A DNA stretch of 64,000 nucleotides from Molossus alvarezi (GCA_037176705.1 CM073891.1:98019827-98083826); one strand, 5' to 3'. Numbered from the stretch's first letter, positions 11,156 through 22,927 are shown. Notes: generated by a model not told the origin, from the sequence alone. Numbers and translations are program-made.

Positions 11156-11821
11156 CTAATGTATTTTCTTAGCCTTTTTTTTTTTTTTTTTGTCTGGGAA
11201 GCTCTTTATTTGACCTTCTATTTTGAATGATAGCCTTGTTGGGTAGAATAGTCTTGGTTTCAGATCCTTGTTTTTCATGGCCTTGATTACCTCATGCCAT
11301 TCCCTTCTGGCCTCTACTGTTTCTGTTGAGAAGTTTGCTGACAGCCTTATCGGGGTTCCTGTGTAGGTAACCTGTTGTTTATTTCTTGCTGCCTTTAGGA
11401 TTCTCTCTTTGTCTTTAATTTTTGGCATTTTAATTACTATGTGTCTTGGTGTGGGCCTGTTTGGGTTCTTCTTACTTGGGGCTCTCTGTGCTTCTTGAAC
11501 TTCAATCCCTGCTTCCTTCACCTTAGGGAAATTTTCTGTCACTATTTCTTTAAATATATTCTCTAACCCTTGCTCATTTTCTTCTTCTTCTTTGGGGACT
11601 CTGATGATGCACATATTATTATGTTTCCAGGTATCCCACAGTTTTCTTAAGCTGTCTTCCTGTTTTTTAATTGTTTTTTTCTTTTTTTTTCTTTTTGGTT
11701 TTCTGATTGGTTGATTTTTTTCTACCCTGTCTTTTAATTCACTGATCTGGTCCTCAGCTTCTTCTACTCTGCTGTTTAGTCCTTCCAATGTGTTCTTTAT
11801 TTCTGCTATGTCATTCTTCAT
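11156..11821 (-). pseudogene. L1 copy A ORF1 remnant (RNA-binding chaperone)
   Basis: A 221-codon antisense frame with the layout of L1 ORF1 protein: the end of the coiled coil (N-S-R-V-E-E-A-E-D-Q-I-S-E-L), then the RRM-like part (N-N-M-C-I-I-R-V-P-K), then the C-terminal domain (P-R-H-I-V-I-K, A-R-R-E-W, F-Y-P-T-R-L-S-F). Human ORF1p has 338 residues; here an in-frame TAA immediately upstream of the first ATG cuts off most of the coiled coil. A lysine-rich low-complexity insert at residues 42-52 and a lysine-rich end come from A-runs. Confidence 0.85.
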
Positions 11822-12049
11822 GTCTTATTGGTGCTTTTTAATTTCCAATTTGTTGATTTTCAATGTTTCTGTCTTTACTCATGGTGCTTATGTCCTTACA
11901 CATGCTGTTGAGCTTCCTCAAGATCATGGCTCTAAATTCTAGCTCTGTTAACTTGCTTAACTGCATTTCATTTATCTCATCTTTGGTAGAGGTCTCTTGT
12001 TTTTTCACTTGGGGTTTGTTTTTTATTTCACCATTTTTGCTATTTCAGT

Positions 12050-12851
12050 GGGTTTTGGAGCCTGCCAAATTTTTCCTGTGGGTGTTGGTGTTCTGCTGTT
12101 TGTGGCTCCTTCTACTGGGTTTGGATGAGAGAGGGAAGACCCACATTAAACACCACTGTCAAGTCTTACTTTCCTGGGTAGAGTTGCAAGCCCAGGAATG
12201 GTTCAGTTATCCTCTAGCTTTTTGCCTGGCAGCTATTGGTAGTGGTTACTTGAAGAGCCTCATGATCTCAGTTGAATGAAAAACTCCCTCAGGTGTTCAG
12301 GGTAAGGGGATTTCCTGAGGGTGGGGCAGATGCTTGTTGTTAATGGGCCTCAATTTGCATTTCAATGGCCACCAGGTGGGGTTGAATCTCTGAGGGAGCG
12401 GCTGCCACCTCTCCGGAGAGCCCTGGGAAGGAGTAAGATGACCACAGTCCTTCGTGGCAGCAACTCAGCAAAAGCTCTGAGCACTCTCCAAATCCAGAGT
12501 GTCCCCACACAGTTCCAGTCCAGTCCACCCTCCCTCTGCCAGAGCCCCAGGCGAGTGGCTGTGGCTATTTTAGTACTCTGCCCCGGCTCTGTGCTGTGGA
12601 GCCGCTTGGGAGTTTAACCCCGAGGGTTTTGCTCACAGCTAAGACCGCTGCTGTTCGTGGGCTCCCAGCTCCCCTCTCGCACCTCCACAATCCTACCAGG
12701 ATTGGTTCAGTGTCCCTGGTTATATAGTCCTCACAAGCTGCTTTTTTTGTTGCTTTTTACTGATGATTTGTCTTTATTTTAATTGTAATTCCAGTTTGGT
12801 CCTGGGAGATGGTCTGTGTAGCTTCCATTCACTCTGCAGCCATTTTGGAAT
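12050..12851 (-). promoter_or_regulatory. L1 copy A 5' UTR (internal promoter remnant)
   Basis: Upstream of ORF1 in the L1 sense, this GC-richer segment is flanked outside by the target duplication, so it is the element's 5' UTR, where L1 elements carry an internal RNA polymerase II promoter. The outer end reads 'aatggctgcagagtgaatgg' in L1 sense. Whether any promoter activity survives cannot be judged here. Confidence 0.5.
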
Positions 12852-15800
12852 CACTCAATGGTATTTTTAATGTCTGTGGTTTTTCCTTTTCCAGAATGTT
12901 ATAGAATTGGAATGATACAGTATGCAGCCTTTTCAAACTAGCTTTTTTCCCCCCACTTAGCAATATGCATTTACGTTTCCTCCCTGTCTTTTCATGACTT
13001 TATAGCATACATATTTTTTATTACTGAATAATATGCCATTATATGGAATGCAGTTTGCATATTCATTCACCTACTGAAGGACATTTTGGTTGCTTCCTGC
13101 TTTTGGCAATTGTAAATAAAGCTGCCACAAACACTCTTGTGCAGGTTTTGTGTGGACATACGTTTTCAATTCAATTCAGTAAATGCTTTGGAGTACAACT
13201 GCTGGATCACATAGCAAAACTATGTTTAGCTTTGTAAGAAACTGCCAAATTGTCACTCGAAGGGACTGTACCATGTTGCATTCCCACCAGCATGAATGAG
13301 ACCTCCTGTTGTCTGCATCCTCTCCAGAATTTGGTGTTGTCTGGTTTCTTCGGATTTTAGCCATTTTAACAGGTATGTAGTGATGTCTCGTTGTTGTTTT
13401 AACGGGTAGTTCCCTAACGACGTATGATGTTGAGCATCTATTCATATGGTTGCTTGTCATCTATGTATCTTCTTTGGTGAGATGTCTGTTTAGATCTTTT
13501 GCCCATTTTTTAATTGGGTTTCTTGTTTTCTTATTGTTGAATTTTAAGAGCCCTTTTTTAAATTTGGGATACAAAGACTTTATCAGATGGTGTTTTGCAA
13601 ATATATTCTCTCTGACTATGGCTTGTCATTTTATTTTTAATAGCATCTTTTGCAAATAATAATTCTTAATTTTAATAAAGTCTAACATCAGTTTTTTTTC
13701 TTTTATGTATTGCATTTTTGGTGTTGTAACTGAAAACTCATCTCCAAACCTAAGGTCTCCTAAATTTTCTTCTAAGTTATCTTCTAGAAGTTTTATTGTT
13801 TTTCATTTTACATTTAGGTCTGTGATCCATTTTGATTTAATTTTTATGAAAGGTAGAAGGTCTGTATCTGGATTAAATTTTTGCATAAGGATGTCCAATT
13901 GTTTCAGTACCATTTGTTAAAAAAACTATCATTTTTTAAAAATTGAATTTCCTTTGCTCTTTTGTTAAGGACCAGTGGCCTATATTTATGTGGATCTATT
14001 TCTGAACTCTCTTATATTCCTTTGATCTATTTGTCTGTTTTCCTCCATGCTTCCTTGATTACTGTACCTTTGGAATAGTCTTGAAGTCAGGTAACATCAG
14101 CTGTTTGACTTTGTTCTTCTTCTTCAGTATTATGTTGGTTATTCTGTGTCTTTTGCCTTTCTGTATAAACTTTGGAATCACTATTGCTAATCATTTTGTT
14201 GATATCCACAAATAACTGGCTAGGATTTCAAGATTGTATCAAATCTATGATCAAATTAGGAAAAATTGACATCTTAACTGTAATGAATCTTTCTATCCAC
14301 AAACATGGAATGTTTCTCCATCTATTTACATCTTTGATTCATTTCACCAGAATTTTATAGTTTTTCTCATGTATGTGATGTACTTTGTTAGATTTATACT
14401 TAAACATTTTAATTTTTTGGTGCTTATGTAGGTGATATTGTGTTTTTAATTTCAAATTCCAGTTGTTCCTCGCTGATGTGGAAAACAATCAAGTTTTGTA
14501 TATTAAACTGTTATCCTGAAACTTTACTGTAGTTGCTTATTAGTTTCAGAGTTGCTGTGTTTTTTTGTCAGTTCTTTGGGATGCACTACATAAACAATCA
14601 CGTCATCTGCAAACAAAAAGTTTCATGTCTTCCTTTTCTGTAATAACTTTGATGTCCTTTTCTTGTCTTATGTAGTTAGCCAGCACTTCCGGCATGATCT
14701 GAATAGAGTGGTGAGAGGAGATGCCCTTTCCTTGTTCAGGATCTTAGAGGGAAAGCATCTCGTTCTCACCATTAAGTGTCATATTAGCTGTAGGGGTTTG
14801 TAGATGTTCTTTATCAAGTTAAGGAAGTTGTCCTCTATTCTTAGTTTGCTGAGGGTTTCTATTCTGAATCAGTGTTGGATTTTGTCAAATGCTTTTCTTT
14901 TGCATCTATCGATACAATCATGTAATGTTTACATTAGTTGATTATGTTAATTGCTTTTTGAATATTGAACTAGCCTTGCATATCTGGAAGAAATCCAATT
15001 TGATTGTGGTGTATAATTCTTTTTATACATTGTTGAATTTGATTTTCTAATACTTGATGACTATTTTTACATCTATGTTCATGAATAATTTTGTCTGTCA
15101 TTTTCCTTGCTTGTAATGCCTTTTAAATAAAATTGCTGGTTATGCTTTGTTCTGCAGTTCACATATGATAGTCCTAAATCCAACACTTAGATTTTTTTTT
15201 TTTTTCCTGAATTTGTTGTTTTCTCAGATCTGTGTCAGCAGAGACTGTTTCTCCCAGTAACACATGCAGTCTGATCCTCATGCGGTGGGGACACATAGGC
15301 CCTCAAAGACCCTGGCTCTGCAGCACTGGTGCTGGGTCCTCCCCTTGGACTGTACCCATGGCTGTCTGTGCTGGGGCTCTGCCTGGGTCCCATCATGCTG
15401 AGGTGTCCTCAGGCCAGGAATGCCAAACAAGTTCCATGTATGTGCCAACTCTGAATAAACACGGAGGGCTGTCTGGAGCTCAGGGGTGAGGGTGGAGAGG
15501 CAGACGGTGTCTGGGTTCGATTACAAAGAATGTGTTGCTTGCCTGATAATGTCTGCCTGGCAACACCCATTGGACATGTCTGGAATGAAATTGTGGGGGA
15601 ACAGGCTGCATGTCAACCATCAGCTCAGCTCAGAAAGGAGCAAGACATTCATTCCATCCTTGCCCTGGGTGGTTATTCTTCCTAGCCAGGTGGCTGAGAA
15701 GGCCATCTGAAGCCACAAAGATGCAGGTGGCTTCCCCAGACCCTGGGTAGAATAGCATAGGCTCACACTAGAGGGAGCTTGGAAGGGCAGCCCATGCAGG

Positions 15801-15854
15801 GCCCCATGGGGGTCTGCACATGTGGCTTCTTCTCCTTTGGAGTCAGTTTCTTTC

Positions 15855-16080
15855 TTCCTTTTATAAAAATATTTTTATTGATTTTTAGAGAGAGAGGAGG
15901 GGAGGGGGCAGATAAAGAGAAACATTAATGTGAGAGCAGACCATCAATCGGCTGCCTCCTGCACACTCCACGCTGGAGATCAAGCCCGCGACCCAGGCAT
16001 CAGCCCTGATGGGGAATTGAACCAGCAACCTTTTGGGGGCACAGGACGACGTCCAACCAACTGAGCCACACCGGCAGGGC
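15855..16080 (-). mobile_element. VES SINE inside the retrocopy
   Basis: Reversed short-bodied SINE ending 'actgagccacaccggcaggg'. The target duplication is tggagtcagtttct (15838-15851) against tggagtcagttct (16081-16093). It must be younger than the retrocopy it interrupts. Confidence 0.9.
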
Positions 16081-16448
16081 TGGAGTCAGTTCTATCCAGG
16101 CAAAGATAGCTGGCTGGCTGGCAAAACGAGCTAGATGCAAGGTGGGTATAAAAACACCCATGGCACTTACACAGAAATCACCTTAATCTCTGGACACACT
16201 CCCAATAATTTCCAGTCCAAACTAAAAAAGCTCATCTTCAGTGTGCTACTAAGAAACTAGAGTACAAGGTTAGTCTTACTTTAATCAAGTTCCTGAATGA
16301 GGGCACACGGCTTCAGAAAGCACTGTCTCAGCAGAAGATGCAAGGGTGTGTAAAAGAACGCTTCTAGAAAATACCAAAGGCACCAAACATAATCCCAACT
16401 TGGCCTTCCGTTGCCCTCGGTGCCACCCTATACGTCAGGTGGGGAGGC

Positions 16449-16781
16449 TACTTTGTCCGCTGATTTTGGGAATGCCACAGTGCTCTGTGAGTGTATCCGG
16501 GTGTCTGTTAATGCCCTCCACTCTCTGCGCGCGGGTTTCAGAGGTTTCTTCATGATCCTTTCCATTTACTGCTTCTCCCGCATCGTCTCCAAGGTCACTG
16601 GCTGGGGTCCGCTTGTCCAGGACACGCTGCTTCTCCTCCTTGTTCTTTTTGCTTGTTCCCATGGCTTCCAGGAGTTTTGCCTTGTCTTTGTCCTTCTTTA
16701 TCTTCTTCTGCTTGGTCACGCCAAGCTCTGCGATGCTTTTCAGCTTCAAGGGCCCTTTTGGATTTGCTTGTAGCGCACCAG
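16449..16781 (-). pseudogene. FAM32A: FAM32A processed pseudogene, coding part
   Basis: Antisense translation shows long matches to human FAM32A, a 112-residue nuclear protein, as I recall it: K-G-P-L-K-L-K, A-E-L-G-V-T-K, then K-D-K-D-K-A-K-L-L-E-A-M-G-T-S-K-K-N, L-D-K-R-T-P-A, and near the end Q-R-V-E and L-T-E-H. It has no introns, as expected for a reverse-transcribed mRNA. Defects: the start codon position reads CTG, a 2-base and a 1-base loss in the middle shift the frame (an in-frame TAA appears in the original frame near 16600), and a 1-base loss before the terminal AAG-TAG shifts the end. It cannot make the normal protein. The parent gene is elsewhere. Confidence 0.85.
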
Positions 16782-17660
16782 GGCACCTGCCCACAGTTCA
16801 GCCTGGAAACTCTTGCTTAATGCTTTTATTTGGCTTTGGTACTATGGCAGTGCTGACCTCTTAGAAAGAGTTAGGAAATGTGTGCTCTCTGCTTTTATTA
16901 TCTGGAAGAGATGATAGCGAATTGGCATCATTTCTTCCTTAAATATTTGATGGAGTTCACCAGTGAAACCATCTGGAACTGGTGCTTTCTTTTCTGGAAG
17001 GCAATTAATTATTGACTTAATTTCTTTGATCTATATTATAGATCTATGTATGTTATCTATTTCTCCTTGTATGAGTTTTGGTAGATTATATTTTTGAAGG
17101 AATTGGTCCATTTCATGTAAATTATCAAATTTGTGGGCATAGAGTTGTTCATAATATTCCTTTATTATGCTTTAATGTCCATGGGATCAGTAGCGATAAC
17201 CCTTCTTTCATTTCTGATTATTAGTTATTTGTTTCTTCTTCTTGTTTTTCTTGGTTAGCCAGATAGAGGCTCATCAATTTTATTGACCTTTTGAAAGAAC
17301 CAGCTTTTGATGTTGTTGACTTTCTCTGTTGATTGCCTCTTTTCAATTCCATCGATTTCTGCTCTAACTTTATTATTTCTTTTATTCTGCTTCTTTAGGT
17401 TTATGTTATCTCTTTACTTTCATAAGGTGGAAGCTTAGTGATTGAATTTAGGTATTTCTTCTTCTCTAATATATTCAGTGTTATACCTTTCCTTCTAAAC
17501 CCTGCTTTTGCTGCCTCCCACAAATTTTGATAAGTTAGTCTATTTTTATTCAGTTTGAAATGTTTTTATATTTCTCTTGGGAAAAGCTAGCCAACCTGAT
17601 GCACAAGAAGTGTGATTGAGGTAGAAATTATTGTTGTTTTAAGCCACTAAGGACGTTTAA

Positions 17661-17864
17661 AATGGATTTTTAGAGGGAGAGGAAGGTAGAGGGAGAGAGA
17701 AAGAAACATTGATGTGAGAGTGAAACATTGATAGGCCGCCTCCGGCATGCCCCCTACCGGGGACCAAGCCCACAACCCAGGCATGTGCCCTGACTGGGAA
17801 TCGAACCCGCAACCTTTTGGTGCATGCGATGATGCCTCACCAACTGAGCCACACTGGCCAGGGC
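17661..17864 (-). mobile_element. VES SINE, short-bodied subtype
   Basis: Reversed SINE just outside the 5' end of the old L1M, from 'ggatttttagagggagagg' to 'agccacactggccagggc', with the B-box complement gggaatcgaaccc at 17797-17809. No convincing target duplication was found. Confidence 0.92.
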
Positions 17865-17989
17865 AAGAATTTTTAAACTGAAAAAAAACTCGCCTATCAT
17901 GTAGATAACTTGGGACAAAGGATTTGTCAGTATAGTAGTCATAGTTATTAGTTTGAACAGCAATCAAATTTGGTTAGTTTAAGCGGAAA

Positions 17990-18113
17990 GGAAATTTATT
18001 AAAAAGAATATTGGGTAATCAAAATACTATATAAACAAAGAATTCTACTTCGCGGAAATTCATTCATCGCGGCAGAGTCTGGAACTGATTAACCGTGATA
18101 AATGAGGGCCGAC
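17990..18113 (-). mobile_element. Tigger/pogo-like DNA transposon end
   Basis: The segment ends '...aaatgagggccgac' followed by TA. In reverse that is a terminus starting GTCGGCCCTCATTTATCACG, the form of Tigger-type Tc1/mariner ends. The subterminal region has the self-complementary pair cattcatcgcgg / ccgtgataaatg. Only one end is visible, so it is a fragment. Confidence 0.55.
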
Positions 18114-18426
18114 TAACCAGCACTAGGCACAGGTTAGTCACTCAATATTTAAAGCAAATAAAAGGTCTAAGTGTATCCAGATGAAACACCTTGGCCTCTT
18201 AATACCCATTCACCTCTCTTACTGGAATCTAAGCTAGAAATTTTTGTCTGCTTTGTTCAGTGAGGTAGCCCCAGCTTCTAGAATTAGGCCTAAGAGGGTG
18301 AGCCCTTAATAAAAATCACCTGACAGGATCAAACTCTTGTCCCTATGCCTCTGATAGAGGATTTGAGGGTCATTATATTGGAGAGTATAGTCTTGCCTTC
18401 CTTGCTATCCCATCTTCCTTCTTTCT

Positions 18427-18482
18427 GTCAACGAGAATCAAGCACCTACTGTGTGCCAAGCACTGTGCTCAGCTCTTTAGGA
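18427..18482 (-). mobile_element. MIR fragment
   Basis: Short antisense MIR 3' part: 'gcacctactgtgtgccaagc' followed by actgtgctcagctc. Confidence 0.7.
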
Positions 18483-19598
18483 GGAAAGCTACCATCTTTG
18501 AGATCCTGGAACTTCCACGTAAGTAATAGTTGACTTCTGCATGGTACTTTCTTAGGGTGAAGGGCTTCCCAATACCCCTGCTTCCCTGATACACATTAGT
18601 TGGCCTCTCTTCCATGAATATATCTACATGCTCATTAAGCTTAGTTATATTCTGGGGCTGAAACAACCTCTTGGGGCTCAAGTCTAGTTCACTAGATTTC
18701 TCTTTGTGAATCAGGGAAGAACAAAGGCAACGGCAATAAGGATGCAAGGAGAAGATACACCTGTTCAAGACAGAGACCCTCAAAGCAGCTTTCATGGTAA
18801 ACCAAACATTAAAAGTAATTTTGGTTGAGCTGAGATCTCCCTGAACTCAAAAGCACAGATGTAATGAGATGAGAGGGGAGAATTATCTTGGAGATACAGT
18901 AATAAGCTAATACAGTGTGCACGACAACTAAGGGACTGAGAATCCATAAATATATTCATGTTCTCTTCCCAGTAAGATTGATGAAATACCCAAGAAAAAA
19001 GTTAGAGTAAAAGAGAGATTGAAAAGGGGAGTGAACTACAGAAGATCTGGGGAAACATATCAAGTCCAGACAAAGAATACTTCATCAAACACATGAACAG
19101 CCACCACCTGATACATTAGAATTGGGAAGTATCATAAATTAACCTGCCAAGAAACTTTGCAAAAGGTCACATTTAACATTAATCAGGATCTAGGAAGCAG
19201 TGTGTTTTCATGGCTAGAAGAAAGAAAAAAGACTGTTTATTTGCATTGCATTTTCAAAATCATTTCCAGATTATTTAGCAGGAGAAGAAAAAAAAATTTC
19301 CAGCTAATTTAGGGATAGTGTATTGATTGCCTGTCACCTAGGCATCCCTTGAATGTGGGTGTTGGGGCACATGAATGGAAGGCAACATTGTGTGGACCTG
19401 GCTGTTCACTTTCATATGAAGTCCTTTCTCCTGCTTTCAACAACACAGTGGTCTTACTTTGAAGAGTGCCCACCCCTAGATGAAAGGGTGCTTTGAAAGT
19501 CCCAGAGATAAAGAGGAGCTCAGGAGGAGGGACATAGTCAACAGGAAGCTGTAGGTGGAAGAAAATGAACAATGATCCCTTATATATACATATATAAG

Positions 19599-19602
<4 letters not shown>
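18483..19602. other. Single-copy noncoding interval
   Basis: AT-rich DNA with no recognised repeat or gene. Open frames of about 110 codons on the minus strand (18469-18795, 19309-19647) have no motif; the second begins within the CA repeat. Confidence 0.35.

Positions 19603-19653
<51 letters not shown>
19603..19653. repeat. (CA)n microsatellite
   Basis: An uninterrupted run of about 25 ca units, preceded by an AT-rich tatatatacatatata stretch. Length and purity make it a likely polymorphic marker. Confidence 0.98.
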
Positions 19654-19656
<3 letters not shown>

Positions 19657-20074
19657 TCTTTGGTTTTTCTCTGGCAGCTAGTTTGGAGAACAAGCTTTCT
19701 TTTCTTTAGGCTGTGGAATCTTGAGGCAGGGCTAAGGTTTTGAATCATTAAGTGTTGAGTCATTTAATCAGACTATATGAGAGATTGGACTTACCGTTGC
19801 TGGAATCAGTTTTGCCATCCAGTGGTTGGGTGTGAAAACACTTGTCTATAGAACAGACAGAGAATGGGTTTCCTCAGCCGGCTGGGAAAGGTAGAGCATG
19901 AATCGAAATAATTAGTTTCCTGTCTTCTTTCAGAATGTCAGTTTTCTTGATCTGACTTTGTATGAATGCTTCTGTCTTTATCGGTGGTTCAGACTCTTAT
20001 TTGTTCCTTCCCTTTCACCTGCCTTTCTTAATTGACAATTCTAATTTTCCCCAAGAAAGAGCTACATTGATAAG

Positions 20075-20215
20075 TATGTTTATTCAACAAATATTTATGA
20101 TGTCTTTGCTGCGTGTGTCAGGCTCTGTTCTAGGGGCTGAGGGTGCAGCTGGGAACAAAGGAGATCCAATCCCTGCCCTCACAATACACGAATAAACAAA
20201 AGACGTGAATAAATA
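20075..20215 (-). mobile_element. L2/MIR-class relic
   Basis: Antisense text 'ttcaacaaatatttatgatg', 'aggctctgttctaggggctg' and 'ctgggaacaaaggagatcc' follows the old 3' end common to L2-type repeats. The subfamily is not resolved. Confidence 0.6.
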
Positions 20216-22615
20216 GCGTGGCAGTATGACATCATACATAAATAAAATGAATGGTAAGTTAGAAGGTGAGGAGTCCTGTCTGAAGACAGAGGAGGGTGAC
20301 AGGGTTGGGGATGCCAAGGTGGTTACAATTTTATTTATTTACTTTTTAATACTTTATTTATTAATTTTTAAAATTATGAATGTCCCTTCTTTTTCCCCCT
20401 TTGACACCCTCCTTCCCGCCGCGCCCCCCAACCTTCACCATACTGTTGTCTGTGTCCATTGGTTGTACATATATGCATATAAGTTCTTTGGTTTATCTCT
20501 TCCTGTTCACCCCACAATTCCCCTTCCCTCTGAGGTTTGCCAGTCTGTTCCCTACTTCCATGTCTCTGGATCTATTTTGTTCATTATATTCCACAAATAA
20601 GTGAAATCATGTAATATTTGTCTTTCTCTGATTGGCTTATTTCGCTTAGCATAATACTCTCCAGGTCCCCCCATGTCTTCTCAAAGGATAAGAGATCTTT
20701 CTTTCTTACAGCTGCATAGTATTCCATTGTGTATATGTACCACATCTTATTATCCACTCATCTACTGATGAACACTTAGGCTGTTTACAGTTCTTAGCTA
20801 TTGTAAATAGCACATAGCAGTGCATATATTCTTTCTGATTGGTATTTCAGACTTCTTAGGATATATTCCTAGAAGTGGAATCACTAGGTCAAAGGCAGTT
20901 AAATTTTTAGTTTTTTGAAGAAACACTATATCATTTTTCATAGTGGCTGCACTAGTCTGCATTCTCACCAGCAGTGTACTAGAGTCCCCTTTTCTCCACA
21001 TCCTCACCAACACTTGTTTAATGATTTGTTGATGGCAACCATTCTAGCAGCTGTGAGGTGATACCTCATAGTTGTTTCAATTTGCATCTCTCTGATGATT
21101 AGTGACGTTGAGCATTTTTTAACATGTCTCTTGGCTATTTGTATGTCTGTTTGGAGAAGTATTTATTCAGGTCTTCTGGCCATTTTAAAATTAGATTGTC
21201 TGTCTTCCTTTTGTTGAGTTGTATGAGTACTCTATATATTTTGGAAATTAACTCCTTCTCCAATGTATCATTAGCAAATATGTTCTCCCATACAGTGAGT
21301 TCCCTTTTCATTTTGATGCTGGTTTCTTTTGCTGTGTAGAAGCTTTTTAGTTTGATGTAGTTTCATTTATTAATTTTTTCCTTTGTTTGTTTTGACTTTG
21401 GCGATGTATTGGTGAAAATTCTGATACATGTGATGGCTGAGATTTTGCTGCCTACATTTTCTTCAAGGATTTTTATAGTTTCACGAGTAACAGTTAAGTC
21501 TTTTATCCATTTTGAATTTATTCTTGTGTGTGGAGTAAGTCGGTGGTGTAGTTTCATGGTTTTGTATGTAGCTGTCCAATTTTCCCAGTACCATTTATTG
21601 AAGAGACTGTCTTTACTCCATTGTATGCTCTTGCCTCCTTTACCAAGTATTAATTGAGCATAATGTCTTGGTTCAATTCCTGGGTTCTCTATTCTATTCT
21701 ATTGATCTATATGCCTTTTCTTGTGCCAGTACCAGGCTGTTTTGATATGATGGCTTTGTAGTATAACTTGATATCTGGTATTGTGATCCCTCCAACTTTA
21801 TTCTTCTTTTTCAAGATTGTTGTGGCTATTTGGGGTCTTTTTTGGTTCCATATATACTTTTAGAGTATTTGTTCTAGGTCTGTGAAATGTGCCATTGGTA
21901 TTTTAATAGGAATTGCATTGAATCTATAGATTGCTCAGGTAGTATGGACATTTTAATGATGTTGATTCTTCCAATCCATGAACATGGTATATGCTTCCAC
22001 TTTTTATATCTTCCTTTATTTCTTTTCTCAATGTTCTGTAGTTTTCTGAGAACAAGTCTTTTACCTCCTTGCTTAAGTTTATTCCTAGGTATCTTAATTT
22101 CTTTGTTATACTGATAAATTGAATATTTTTATTTTTAGTTTCTCTTTCTGTGTATTCATTATTGGTGTATAAAAATGCCAACGATTTCTGAATGTTGATT
22201 TTGTATCCTGCTACTTTGCTGAATTCATTAATTAAATCTAGCAGTTTTTTTGGTGGAATCCTTAGGGTTTTCTATGTACAATATCATGTCATCTTTAAAT
22301 AAAAGTAGTTTCACTTCCTCTTTTCCAACTTGGATGCCTCTTATTTTTCTTCCTGTCTGATTGTTGTGGTTAAAACTTCCAGTACTATGTTAAATAAGAC
22401 TGCTGAATGTGAACATCCCTGTTTTGTACCTGTTTTTAAAGGAAATGCTTTTAGTTTTTGCCCATTGAGTATGATGCTGGCTGTAAGTTTGTCAAAAACG
22501 ACCTTTACTATGTTGAGGTATAATCCTTTTATTCCCATTTTGCTGAGTTTTTATCAAAAATGGGTGCTGGATTCTGTCAAATACTTTTTCAGCATCTATT
22601 GATATGATCACATGA

Positions 22616-22618
22616 TAT

Positions 22619-22649
<31 letters not shown>

Positions 22650-22713
22650 TAACTCCTTACCCAAGAATACTTTTCCATTTATCTTCAGATAGAGTGAGAG
22701 GGAGAGTGAGAGT

Positions 22714-22751
<38 letters not shown>

Positions 22752-22927
22752 AAGAGAGATAGAAATATCAGTGAGAGAAAGACACATTGATTAGTTGCCT
22801 CCTGCATGACCCTGACCAGGACTGGGGACCAAACCACAACCAAGGTATGTGCCCTTGACTGGAATCAAACCTGCAAGTTTTTGGTCTGTGGTCAATGCTC
22901 TAACCTCTGAGCCAAACCAGCCAGGGC
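22616..22927 (-). mobile_element. VES SINE with expanded tail and GA tract
   Basis: Reversed long-bodied SINE. Its tail has become an (attt) tetranucleotide run at 22616-22650, followed by 'aagaatacttttccatttatc'. The internal pyrimidine tract has expanded into about 30 ga units with interruptions (22694-22757). The head ends 'gagccaaaccagccagggc'. At 312 bp it is longer than its relatives because of these expansions. Confidence 0.9.

Larger units (their letters stand above)
9072..12851 (-). mobile_element. Young L1 (copy A), both ends present but internally rearranged
   Basis: Antisense L1 with a 3' end at 9072 ('gttacagatgtttctcc' 3' UTR signature shared with the L1s at 20.3 and 33.0 kb), ORF2 C-terminal sequence, a 119-bp inverted segment, the ORF2 endonuclease region, ORF1, and a 5' UTR ending near 12851. 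A 17-bp duplication with one mismatch (cactcaatgttattttt at 9055-9071, cactcaatggtattttt at 12852-12868) flanks the whole block, so it entered as one insertion. About 2.2 kb of ORF2, including reverse transcriptase, is absent compared with copy B at 20.3 kb. It cannot be mobile. Confidence 0.88.
15126..16811 (-). mobile_element. Processed retrocopy insertion containing the FAM32A pseudogene
   Basis: This block interrupts the old L1M between similar flanks cttgcttgtaatgcctttta (15106-15125) and cttgcttaatgctttta (16812-16828). Those flanks read as a target duplication with a 2-bp indel, since the L1M consensus has this text only once. Inside lie FAM32A coding homology near the right end and roughly 1 kb of non-L1 sequence to its left, in the place expected for a 3' UTR. 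A T14 run at 15192-15205 could be the poly(A) tail, though 66 further bases separate it from the left flank. L1-type retrotransposition is the likely route. Confidence 0.7.
8486..17585 (-). mobile_element. Old L1M LINE, host of nested insertions
   Basis: A long, diverged L1 of the mammalian-wide L1M group, read antisense. Pieces at about 8486-8850, 12852-15125 and 16812-17585 are collinear: first the 3' UTR ('caattaatgaaccaatattt', 'tccctggcaatcaacg'), then ORF2 C-terminal text ('ttttgcccattttttaattgg'), then the reverse transcriptase region ('cctttccttgttcaggatc' near 14726), then upstream ORF2 ('caccagtgaaaccatctgg'). The reading frames are destroyed by stops and indels. Joining the pieces requires removing a VES SINE, a younger L1 and a retrocopy. 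The upstream part (ORF1, 5' UTR) is missing, so it is 5'-truncated. Confidence 0.85.
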
